A stretch of DNA of 64,000 nucleotides from Ophiocordyceps camponoti-saundersi (nom. inval.) (Eukaryota > Ascomycota > Sordariomycetes > Hypocreales > Ophiocordycipitaceae): NCBI GenBank assembly GCA_003339415.1, contig PDHQ01000061.1, positions 1 through 64,000 of the forward strand. The letters are read 5' to 3'. Made by a program: the position numbers and the translations under genes. Below are positions 1-12,000 of this stretch, in pieces (position 1 is the stretch's first letter; every line of letters begins with the position of its first letter). The notes beneath the pieces are model-generated. The model was not told the origin of the DNA. It made no database searches and saw only the letters and a program-made list of their open reading frames with translations.

Positions 1-213
1 TAAGCCTTATATAAAGGCTTAAAGCTATATTAAATTTTATAATATTTATTTACTATTTTCTATAAACTTATTATTATATTTAATTTCTTCTTTTTAATAT
101 ATAATATTTAAGATTTTTTTACTCGCTAAATAATAGTTTAATTAAAAAAAAACTTAAGTTATATAGAATATATAATCGGAGCTATATACTAGTATTTTTT
201 TTATATTTAATTA

Positions 214-400
214 GCTTACGTAAGCTAACTAAAGCTTTAGTCATTTTAGTCTTTAGTCTTTAGTTAGTTAGTTACTTTATTTAGTAACTGACTAAAGTTA
301 CTAGAGTGACTAACTAATAACTGACTAAAAAGTACGTATTTTAGTTATAACTAAACTTTAGTTAGTTATTAGTCAGTTATGACTAACTAATTTTAAACCC
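214..400. repeat. TAGTTAG/CTAACTA palindrome cluster
   Basis: About 190 bp are filled with overlapping TAGTTAGT and ACTAACTA motifs in both orientations, including a perfect palindrome, TTAGTCATAACTGACTAA-like, near 370-390. Unlike the surrounding block it keeps several CA and TG dinucleotides. It may be the terminal inverted repeat of a small DNA element. No boundary or target duplication was identified. Confidence 0.35.
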
Positions 401-3400
401 TATCTAAAACTTAGGAAATATATTATATAAGAAAGGTTTATATATTATTAATATTAACTTAGCGAAAGTTTAGTATATTATAATTAGCTATTTAATATAG
501 GTAAACCTTATTATATTATATAAGAAACTTTTATAGTTAAAATAATCTAAAGCGTATTATACTAAGGTTATCTAAAAGTCTAATTTAATAAAGTTCCTCT
601 TTAGCTAAATACGAAAGATAATAAGTAGGAGAATAGAGCCGCGTATATATTCTTATATTTTTTATAATTTTAGGTATCTTATAAGAGATTAGAGACGCTT
701 CTAGCTAGGGGGGAATACGAAGGAATTAAAAAAGTTTATAAAATTACTATAGCTAATAAGGGTTAGTATCCCTAGCTTTTTAAAAATTAAGCTAAGAAGT
801 AATTTCGTAAGCCCTTAGTATTTAAAGTAAGCTATATTAATTAGCTAGCTACGAATAATATTAATAGCTAAGGATATAATACCTAAGATATATTTAATTA
901 ATAGTAGATATAACCTAAATAGTAGAAACTTACTAAGTATATTTATAAGTTTATAATTATTATAAATCCTTAGATCCCTTAACGCCTTTTATCTATATAT
1001 TTTTATACTTAAAGCTTATATTCGCCGAGTATTCTACTAAAATTAATAATAATAATAACTAAACTTAATAATATTAAAGTTAAAGTTTAAACGCTTTAAA
1101 ATTAATATAAGATAATAGCAGTATAATATCTAAGCTTATAAGCTAAGATAACTAAATAAGTTTTACTAAGATAGTATATCCTTAAGTAAGCTAGCGATAA
1201 ATAAGTAAATAAAGACTTACTTCCTATTAATATTTAAATCTAGGCCTTAATTAAGTTTAGTAAAGAAATCTAAACTTTTAAAAGTATCCGATAACTTAAA
1301 GCTAAAAGGTCTAAAAGTAAGGGGAATAAGATTTTTATTTTTATTATAGATTCCTTAGTTAATAAATTAAAGTATAAGGTAAAAACCTATTAGAAATCGA
1401 TATATATTATAGAATAAGCTAAATATATTAATAAATATAAAAAATAATAGTAAGATAATTTCCAGTTTTATAAAATATTTTTAAAAATATACGCGCCTAT
1501 ACTAATTAATCTCTAACTTAGCTTAAAATAATATTATAAGACGCGCTAAGCGGAACTTACGAGACCCTTAGTCGAAAAAGTAATATATTATAAACTAATA
1601 GTTTAATAAAATAAGGGGTATCGTAAGATTAAAGCGAAAGTTAATATATATATCTAATAGGCGGCCTTAGACCTAAGATAGTATAATAATATATTTAAAA
1701 TTATAGATAATAATTAACTTTAACTTTATAAGAGAGGTTTGCGAAAACTTAACTTTTTTCCTAATAATCGAAGTAATATTCTCCGGAAAAGATAAAATAT
1801 CGTATATATCCTAAACTCTTAAAATCTCCCGCCTAATATAACTATCTTACCTTACTTATATAATATAGTTAAGGCTATACTAAGTTACTTATTTAGTTTT
1901 TATCTACCCTTAATCTATTAGAAAGGATACGAAGTCTAATAGCTAAATTAGTTCCTTATTTTTATTAAAAATATAATATCTATTAGTAATTTAGATACTT
2001 TCTCCTTATTATTTCGTCTATTATAGTTTTTTAACTAATATATTATCTAGAAGTAATATTATACTATAATAAATAAGTTTAAGGTTCGAACTTAAACTAA
2101 GGAAAACCTTAAGGATATTTTTTATATTAAATATTAGTAAGTCCTTTATAAGTTTACTTCTTAACGGTAAGATAGCTAAATTTAGTTATAATATCTAGTA
2201 ACGAAAAGGAATTAGTAATAAGCTTTTCTTAAACTTATTTTTTAAGATATCTTTATAATATATAATTTATCTAAGCTTTATAATATTACCTATAAGGCTA
2301 AGTACTTTATATAATTTATAATAACCGCGGCGAGATATTTTATTTTACTACTCCTAAAATATTAAGGTAGTAAGAAATAATAATAGAGATAGCCCTAATA
2401 GCGAAATAGGAACTTTATAGTCTAAGCTAGTAGTATCTCTAACTTAAATATTTAGGGGGGAAACGAGATTATTATAATTATAATAAAGTATAATAGGCGA
2501 AGGTTAAGAAACGGATAAAAAATCGGGTATTTTACTAGCTAAGTTATCTAAAGCTAAGTTACTTTTATATTCTACCGCTAACTTTTTATTATTAGTAAAA
2601 ATATAAGGTACTAATTCTAAGATAGGATTACTATATAATATTATACTAAGTTTATTTTATAAACCTATCTTTTATTTTTTAGTAATATTTAAGTTATAAC
2701 TTATCGCTCCTAAGTTTAAGGTAAAGGTATTTATAATTAGTAAATCCTTATCTATAATTATTAGAGCTTTTCGTAAAATATAATTTATCTTTTTAATTAT
2801 ATCGCTTATATTATATCTAATAATTTATTCCTAGATAGCCCCTTACTTTTAGGTAACTTTTTCTTATTCGATATCTAATAAAGGGTTTATAAAATTATCT
2901 ATACTTACTATACTAAAACTAATATTATTAAGCTAACTTATTAAGTTATTATAATATTAATATATTAATATAGTAAAGGTATTTCGTAAACCTTAATATT
3001 TAGCGTTTTATAAATTCTTAAAAAAGTTATCTTTAAAACCTTTATTCCCCGCGGTATTATATTCGCTTATATTTTACACCTAAGGTAACTTATACTTATA
3101 TTACGTCTCTCCTTTATAGCTACTAGCGTCTTTTTCTCTCTTAGCTCTCTTATACCTCTAACTTTATATAATAAATATAGTAAACTTAGTAATTAGATTA
3201 TCGCGCTTACTAAATTAGAATAGCTAGTAGACTTATTTACTATATATTATATTAATAATTAATAGCGGGAAAAAAACCTTATTTTTTTTAGCTTTTAAAA
3301 TCTCTTAAGGCTAGCTTAGGTTAATATTACTTAGTTACTCTATATTCCCTTACTTTCTATCTCTTAGTAATTTACTTATTTATTTCTTTCTTAAATATTA

Positions 3401-3740
3401 TTATATTAAAGGGAAAATTATTATTATATTATTTCGCTCGCTATCTTTATTTTAAACTCTTTCTTAGCCGAATCTTTTATTTTATAGCTTATTATCTATT
3501 ATAATAACTAAGTAATAACTATCTTAGTAGCGAAAAGGTAACGTAAACCTTAGTTTTAAGTAACTATAACTAAAAGATAAATCTAACGATAATCTTATAA
3601 GCGGTTTAGATAAGATAAATACTAGCATATAAAAGCGTAAAGCGCCGCTAAGAAATAAGACTAGATATCTTAAATAAGCGGAGTCGTCTTATAGCTAAAA
3701 AAACGTAGCTAAAAATATTATTAGATATACTAAGTAAAGG

Positions 3741-3847
3741 CGCTTAAGCTTATAACGCCTAAGCTTATAATACTTAAGTTTATAACGCTTAAGCTTATAA
3801 CGCCTAAGCTTATAACGCCTAAGCTTATAACGCTTAAGCTTAAAATT
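3741..3847. repeat. 15-bp tandem repeat
   Basis: Six complete copies of a 15-bp unit (consensus GCTTATAACGCCTAA) run from 3748 to 3837, with partial units at each end. Copies differ mainly by C/T changes, as expected after RIP. The unit is a multiple of three, so it could be the remains of a five-residue repeat in a former coding region; that is inference. Confidence 0.8.
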
Positions 3848-4984
3848 ATAATAACTAATACTTAATATTATATTAGATTTATTCGATAATAATTTCGATA
3901 ATAATAATAGCGTAAATAAAATTAACTTTAAGTTACGGGGCGATATAAATATTCGGCTAAATAATAAAAAGTTATAAGCTGAGTTTTTTAACTATACTTA
4001 AGTACGCCCTTATTATAAATTATAGGTAATTAAATTAATATATTTCGTAGAAATATATTATAGTAAAAATAAGCGGTAATATAGTAAAGTTTTTTATAAA
4101 GGCTTAATAAGTTAATTAATAATTATAAGATAACTTAAACTTATATATAGCGGACTTAAAAATCCTATTTAATAATCTTAAGATAAGTATAAGGGTCTCT
4201 ATACTTTATTATCTTAATCGTAACTTTTAATACCTTACTATCTAATTTTATTTTATATATATCTAAAGCTATAGTTATTATAATTTAATAAAAATAGCGG
4301 TAATAAAAGTAGCGAATAATATTAATACCTAAAAGTCTCGCACCTTTAGGCGCTTCTAAGTAAATAAAAAACTATAAGTTATTACCTATTATATTATTAC
4401 TTATATTTACTAGGAATATATTTATAAACTTCGTAAATAGGATTTTTATTTATAATAGCTAAGTAACTTATTAATAGTTTAATAAGCTTTAACTAAATTA
4501 TTTAATATCGATACCTTTATTAATATTTTCGATTTTATTAAGGATAAGATCGATATTAAGGAGTTAAGTACTAATATTACTCGCTAGTATTATAGTAAGT
4601 AACTCCTCCGTTTACGAAATAATATTCTAATTCTCTATTAGTTATATATTATAATATTAAGGCTAAGATTAAGCTTTATTAGGATAATATAAATAATAGC
4701 TATTTAATAGCGAAATACGATATTACCTTTTAGGCTATATAAAGATATATATATATAATATTATAAGACCCTAATTTTACTAAGTTTATCCCTAAACTTA
4801 AAGATCTTACCTTTATCTTATAAGCCCCTATTAAGCTAAGGAAGTAAAAGGATAAGTTATATACGGATATTATACTATTTATCCCGGACTTCTAAGACTT
4901 AGGTAGAACTTTAGCTAGCGATTTGCTTAAGTTATAAGATAACTTACCTAGGTTATAAGATAAATAAAGCGTAAGGTCTTTAAA

Positions 4985-5260
4985 GCCTTATTACGATAAT
5001 CTTACTAATAATAATAGCGATAGTAGTAATAGGCGAGATAATAATAACCTTATATAATATAATAATAATAATTAGCTAGATAATAATAATAAGCGAGATA
5101 GTAGCGGTAATAGGAGAGATAGTAATAAAGATTATAATTACTAGCTAGATAGCGATAGTAATAATAAGTAAAATAACGGCAGCGACGATTAATATAATCG
5201 CGATAATAAGTAAGATAATAGCGATAATAAGTAAGATAGCGGCGAAGGTTAATATATATC
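4985..5260 (+). repeat. GAT/AAT-rich low-complexity stretch
   Basis: A run of GATAAT, GATAGT and AGCGATAAT triplets. Read on the plus strand it gives Asp-, Asn- and Ser-rich peptide with RIP-type stop codons (CAA or CAG to TAA or TAG). It probably marks an acidic tail of a dead transposon protein read on the plus strand; the family is not identified. Confidence 0.5.
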
Positions 5261-5837
5261 TAACTATAAGTTTATAACTACTAATATAAGTTTAACTATA
5301 ATAATTAATATAGTAATAATAAATTAGAAAGGAATAATGGTAGCTTATAAGGTTAGTATTATATATATAATATATTACTAAGCTTTAAATATAATATTTT
5401 TATATTATTTAGCATATAGCTAGTAAATATATAATTACTATATTATTAAATTAAGAGGCAAATAATATATCTATATATTTAGTATACTATTTCGCGTGAT
5501 AGTATATAAGTTAGGTATTTATAGTTTAATAGAGACTTTTATAAAGCTACCTTAAGTATATTATAGTTTAAACGTTATATTTTTTCGTAAACCTCTTATA
5601 AATAAGCTTATTCTTTAAGTAATTAGGTATTTTAGTAGAATGAATATATACTTCGCTTATTAATATATTTTTATTATTTTTATTTAACTTACGTCTAATA
5701 TTTATAGAATAAAATCGTACTATTTATTCTACTAATCTTATTTTATAAACGCGTAATTACTATCTAAATATTACTATTATAGCCTTTATAGGGATATTAG
5801 TAGTTCGACTTAACTTAGCTTATTATTATTTTTAGGC

Positions 5838-5915
5838 TTTTTCCTTTAGCTTTAAATTTCCCCTAGCTTTAAACTTCCTTTTAGCTTTAAAATTTCCTTT
5901 ACCTTTAATACCTCT
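5838..5915 (-). repeat. Degenerate Lys-rich 17-bp repeat
   Basis: Several copies of a TTTAGCTTTAAATTTCC-like unit. The minus strand reads as repeating Lys, Phe, Ala and Gly residues, so this may be a basic segment of a dead element protein. No further assignment is possible. Confidence 0.4.
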
Positions 5916-8680
5916 CTTACTTAATAATTTTACCGCTACGGTTTAAACGACGCTTCTATAATATATCTATATAATAAAGCTAAAATAAATCTCGCTTATC
6001 TAGTAGCTAGCAACGCTAAAAGATCTTAACGCTAAAAGATCTTAACTATAAAATATTATCTAATAACGCGGAAAGGAAAATCTCGAGCTTAAAATAGCCC
6101 TAAAATACTAGCGCTATTAAGGAAAATTACTTAACCGTAAAAATCTTAGTAACCTCCCCCCCCCTAAAAAAAATCCTACTTAAAAGTAATATTACCTAAT
6201 CTCTAGCCCTTAATATCTAATATAGATTCTCCTAAGCTTAGATTTTATCTATCGCTTTATATATTCTATACTTTATAATTTCTTTCCCTTTTTCGTAAAC
6301 TTATATTAATAGATATCTAAATACCTCTTAAGAAAGCTATATATTAATATTTTACCATAAGTAATAGTTATTATATATCTTTTAAAAAAGTATATTAAGA
6401 GGGTATAAGCGATATATTTAAAGGCCCTATTCTAATATAATTTTTAGGAGCGCTTTTTAAAATAAAAGATCTTAACGAGGAATATTTACTAACTAAATAA
6501 ACTAATTTTACTAATACTTATCCTCTATACGTTAGATTCCTTTACTATATTATATAAGATTTTAAAACGCTAGCTAATAAAAAATTTAAAGTTATAATAC
6601 TTAAAGGAAACCGCGCGTAGACTTTTTAGGTATTTAATAAGAAATATAATAATAAGATAATTCTAAAAAGCTAGCGTATAGTAATAAAAAAAGGTAAATA
6701 GAAAGCCTTAGGCTAAAAATAGATCTTATTAAGCTAAGCTAAGTTTAGTTAAGCCGCTAGCTTAAAATACTAAACCTTATTAGCTAAAAATTTATTATCT
6801 TAGCGCTAATATAAGAGAAAGCGGGCGAAAGGAAAAAGGAAGTAAATTACTATTAATAATACCTTAGATAAAGAGTATTTAAGTAAGATAAGTAAATACT
6901 ATCTTTTTATTATTACTATATTATTTCGTAATTACTTATATAGTTTAAGTATTTTAAGTAATAGCGAGTATAGCTTAATTATAATTAAATTAAGTAGCCG
7001 AAAAAATAAGTTTATAAAAAAGCTTATATTTAAAGGAGATAATAATACTTAGTTAAATATACTTAAGTAAGACTTTAACTTAAATATTATAATAGCGATA
7101 AGTTTCTAAATTATAAAAACTCCTATTAACTTATATATTTTTCTTAAGGTACTTATTAAGATTAGCTAACTTATATTATTATCCTTAAACTTTTAGAAGA
7201 AATTATTATTTATAAACGCTAAACTAATTCGCTTTAAGGGTTTTAAAAATAATACTATTAAGCTTTTTAATATTAATAACTATAATATTTAGCTAACCTT
7301 TATAATAATTTAGATACTTTTTAATTAATATTTTACTTATTATTACTAAATCTTATTATTACGCGCTAATATTTAGGATATACTTAGATAAAGGATTATA
7401 ATAAAATTATAGCTTATAATAATAAAGGGTATCTTTCCTAATAAGGATATTAAATTTCTAAGTTTTTATAAAATTATTAATATATTTATAATATATAAGG
7501 TTTACGCTAATAATATATTTTATTTTAAATAACTATAAATTATTAGTAAAGCTAATTTTAATAAAGTTATAGCTAATAGCGAAATTTATAATTTACTTTT
7601 TAGCTTTTATTATTATATTTATAATAAAATTATTAATATATATTTATAAGCTAAAAAAGAAATTAAGTAATCTAGCTAGCTTACTCCGCTTTTAATATCT
7701 ATTAATAATTATTTATAATAACTAAGTAACTTAGATAAGATATTTCTTAAAGATAATTTTAAATTATTTAATAATATTATATAAATTATTAACGCTTTTA
7801 AGATATAGAAAGCTATAAATAATACTAATTTATCTAATAATATAAAAGCTAGCGCTTTATAATCTTACTTTCTAGCGGAACTATAAGCTTATAGGAATAA
7901 GATTTAATATAAAATAAGATTAAAATTAAGATAAGCTTAAAACTAAGATACTTAAGCTTAAAATTAAGATTAAGATAAAGTAAAATAAGATATTTACTTA
8001 TAAGTTTTTCGCTTTTTATTTTATAAATATAGGATTTTACTATTTAATACCTATAAGGAGGGCGTTAATAAATAATAATAAAAAATATAGCTAGAAATAT
8101 TTTTCGCTTAATATAAAATTTAAGCTAATAGCGTAAATAATAATATTTATACCTTAATATAGAAAAATAACTATTTATAAAAAATTTTCTTATAATATAT
8201 TATTTATAAAATATTTAATATTAATAAGCTATTAAAAGGGGCTATAAGATATTAAGAATAAATATATATTAAAAGCTATATAAAGTTAAGGTTAAATAAC
8301 GCTTAAATAGCGTAATAAGATTTAATTATATAAAATTTATATTTAATATCTATATAAGATTTTTTTAGCTAATATCTTATTAAGCTATTTACTAGCTATT
8401 AATATTTTAATAGCTATTATTAGATAATAAGTTTTAAAAGCTTTTAATATTAATCTAATAGCGTAGATAGTATTTAGGAGTTAGATATAATTTATAGCCT
8501 AATAGCTAAAATCTTATCTAAGGTATTTATACCTTTAAAGGCCCTTAATAGGATTCGGTACGTCCTTAATAGGAATCGGCACGCCTAATTAGTTGCTACC
8601 CCTCCTTACTAGCTATCTAGCCCTACTTATTAGATATTACTCTAGATAAAAGTATCTAGACCCCCTGTCTAAAACCCCCC

Positions 8681-9057
8681 CCCCCCGCGCGTAGGTATAT
8701 ATGTACATATATACATTATCATCGCTCTCATCATCAGTGCTACTGGCCCACAGGGGGTTTCTTAGAAATCTTAATCTTGCTATCGCACCTGCAGGAATAG
8801 GATCTCTTTGTGCAATGCTAATGCTCGGTGTTATGACTTACTATAGACTGTTATCGCCGTGAAAAAGGGTTAGAAGGGTTAACTAACCCTAACCCTCCTG
8901 ATCCTACATACGGATACATACAGATTAACATGTAACGTCAAGGGTGTGGTGATATGCATGAATCGGGGCAGATTCGACCGTCGCTGGCGAAGTGATGACC
9001 GTCATCCCGGATAACTTGCAGCCTCAGACTCCGCTCAGCTTTTTATTACCAAAAAAA
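8681..9057. other. Boundary DNA and ABCC gene upstream region
   Basis: Transition from the RIP block to normal DNA. It holds a short (TA/GTAC) run near 8695-8720, a telomere-like motif pair (8866-8897) and one copy of the dispersed 12-mer TACGGATACATA (8909-8920). No gene is visible apart from a possible upstream in-frame ATG of the ABCC gene at 8995. Confidence 0.6.
8866..8897. repeat. Interstitial telomere-like motif pair
   Basis: AGGGTTAGAAGGGTTA is followed at once by ACTAACCCTAACCCT, so two TTAGGG-like units face two CCCTAA units head to head. The fungal telomere repeat is TTAGGG. The stretch is too short to be a telomere and may be a repair scar or a chance palindrome. Confidence 0.5.
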
Positions 9058-12000
9058 ATGAACGCAACAGCAGACGCCTCTTTCGGCCCTCAGCTGCCGG
9101 GAAGCTTCGACTTCACCCTCTTCTTCGAGCAAGCCGTCTTCTCCATTGGCCCGTCTGCCCTTCTGCTACTTGCCTCGCCGTTTCACATTCTGGCTCTGGC
9201 TGGGAGAAAGCCGTCTTTCGGTGCCGACAAGCTGCTGTGGCTCAAGCTTGTGAGAATCTTCGTCCTGGTTTGTTACCGTGCTGATGACGGCTAGCTCTGT
9301 GTATTCCTTCTCTTCGGGCTTCGTCTGGCCATCTTATTGCTATGGGTAGACTCCTCGCCAGTCGTGCGAACCCGTCTCACGTTGACGGCCGCCAGTCTCT
9401 CGCTCGCCGATGTTGTGGCTATGGGGTCATTGATATACGCAGATCATCGCTATTCTTACTCCCCATCCATCCTGGTTAGCCTCTATATCTCAGCTACGAT
9501 CCTCCTAGACGTGGCAAACGTCCGTTCGCTTGTTCTTCGCCAAAGGTTGGTTCCTGTTGCTGTCATTAATGCCATCTCCCTTACCTTCAAACTTCTGCTG
9601 CTCGCGCTCGAGGAAGTCCCGAAGAGACATTTCTCCGTCTTGTTCGTATCCAAGGAAACTTCGAGCGGTTTATGGAATCGTTCTGTCCTTTGGTGGTTGA
9701 ACTCGACGTTTTACAAGGGCTACATAGCCTTCCTCCGGATCGATGACTTGATTATATTGGATCATAAACTCAGCTCTCGCCGCCTCGCCTCCAGCTTAGA
9801 TCGAGAATGGAGATGCAGTAAGACGGCGATGGCGTGTCCGCTCGGCATCCAGCATGCTAAAATCAGACCCAGTTGATAAATATGCCAGACACTCATTGGC
9901 ATATGCAACCTTCAAGGCCTTTCAGGCCAATTTCTGGACTGCCGTCATTCCCAGACTCTGCTATACGGGCTTTGCCTTTGCACAGCCCTTTCTGATTCAA
10001 TCTATCGTGAACTTCCTTGGCGCTACGCGTCCAGACAATTCCTCAACTGTCGTCGCAGGTCTTGTCACCGCCACGGCTTTAGTTTACCTGGGGATTGCGG
10101 TATGCTCCTCGCTTAGCTTCAAAGTCCTACACTTGCTGATATGATGAATATCCTACGATCATAGTTTTCAAAATGTCACTATATGCATCACACCTTCCGA
10201 CTTATCACTTCCGTCCGAGGCGGGCTAATCGCGCTGATATTCGCCAAAGTCATTGACCTGGAGGCTGCCAATGACTCTGCGGCCGTGACCCTCATGAGTA
10301 CCGACATCGACGGAATCATCAGCGGATTGCAGGAAATTCACGACATTTGGGCAAGCTTCATCGAGCTGGGACTAGGCATATTTCTGTTGGAACGACAGGT
10401 TGGCGCGGCCTGCTTTCTCGCCCTTATTCCCGCTGTCTGTGCGTGAGACTTTTCGTGAGATTTCGGTTTTGCGCTCCGAGGCATGCTGACGATGAATGTG
10501 TAGTGTCCAGCGTGGTAACTGCTCGAGTGGCTCAAGGGATCGGACCAGCCAAGGCACTGTGGAATTCAAAGGTACAGAAGCGAGTCTCGGCAACATCTTC
10601 CGCTCTGAGCCAGATCAAGGGCATCAAAATGATGGGGCTTAGTGAACGCATTTCCCACCTGATCCAGGCTCTCCGAGTCTCGGAACTCGACTCATCGAAG
10701 AACTTCCGTGTATTTTCCGTCTGGATGAACATGATAGGTATTTCTTGCTGGTCCGGCTGCACGTGAGCATACTCGCTAGTTTCTGCATTGCTGATCTCTG
10801 CCCTTTCAGCTAACCTGGCCGATCAATTGACACCCATCCTCATCATTTCCGCAGCCATCTTTTGGACCAAGAGCGGCCAGGACCTGAGCGTCGCCGAGGC
10901 CTTCACTTCCATGTCCATTGTGTCACTGGTTTCTACTCCTATGGTCAACCTCATCTCGGCCTATCCCACGTTCATTGCAAGCTTGGCATGCTTTGGACGC
11001 ATACAAGCGTTCCTTCTACTTACCGAGAGGGACGACTACCGCTGCAAAATCTCGTCTCATTGTGATGGTCCCTCGACACGTGGAGGAACTGGCAATACTG
11101 AAGCTCGAGAGGACTTCATTTCGCTAAGCGACGGGTCAGAGGCGAGACTAGCTGTCTCTATTGAAAACGCTTCATTCTCTCTGCCGGATGTGAATGACGC
11201 TGTTCTCAAGAACGTCAACATTGTCATCCGGAAGTCGACCTTAACGGTGGTCGTAGGCCCTGTCGGCTCCGGTAAATCAGCGTTCATCAAGGCAATTCTA
11301 GGCGAGGCGCGATTGCTGAGCGGCTCGGTTCGAGTGGAACCTGGTCCCGTAGCGTACTGTGACCAGACCGCTTGGCTACGACTTGGATCATTGCGTGAAA
11401 ACATCCTGGGATCGAATGCTTATGATGAGTTATGGTATCGAAGGGTTCTTTGGGCTTGTGCTTTGGAAGAAGACGTTGCCCAACTCGACAATGGAGACTT
11501 ATCTCTTGTTGGAAGCGGTGGTCTTGCCCTGAGTGGAGGACAAAAGCAAAGGGTGGTATGTGTCTTATAAGATGAGGCAGCTGTACAAGCCGTGCTGACG
11601 TTGACAGGCCCTCGCTAGAGCCGTGTATGCTCGAGCTTCTATCGTTTTGTTAGACGACGTCTTCGGCTCTCTTGACAGAAAGACGGCTCTCGACGTATTC
11701 AGCCGTCTGCTCGGTACCAACGGAATCTTGCGGAGGGAGGGCACGACTGTCTTATTGGCTACTCATACTGGTGAGAACTAAGAATTCAAGAATCGCAGTT
11801 GTCGGAAATCGAGCTTACACTCAGCAGCGCAATACATTAACTCTGCTGATAATATTGTCAAGCTGGATGAGAGTGGCAGCGTGATTAGTCGAGGACCGGC
11901 AGATGACTCCAATCGACCGATTGCACAGTGCCCTTCAGGTCTCGGGCTTGAGCGGGAGAGGCGTCGAGTGCTCGAGTTTCGAGACGAGAAGCCCGCCCTG

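Larger units (their letters stand above)
1..8680. repeat. RIP-degraded AT-rich repeat block 1
   Basis: This block is very AT-rich and has no long open frame on either strand. CA and TG dinucleotides are nearly absent while TA dominates, which is the signature of repeat-induced point mutation in ascomycetes. It presumably consists of dead transposons, but I could not assign a family. Relics inside it include a 15-bp tandem array (3741-3847), an Asp/Asn-like low-complexity stretch (4985-5260) and a Lys-rich degenerate repeat (5838-5915). The block ends near a C-tract at about 8667, where normal coding composition begins. Confidence 0.85.

Noticed and set aside
3741..3847. CRISPR-like array
   Set aside because: Units are contiguous 15-mers without spacers, in a eukaryotic genome; it is a simple tandem repeat.
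1..8680. Centromere
   Set aside because: AT-rich RIP DNA can be centromeric, but this block is short, borders active genes, and nothing in the sequence separates it from ordinary dead repeats.
9268..9294. Nonsense mutation in the ABCC gene at TAG 9292-9294
   Set aside because: A 45-nt intron (9250-9294) with a GTGAGA donor, GCTGATGAC branch and CTAG acceptor removes the stop and restores the family spacing, so the gene is probably intact.
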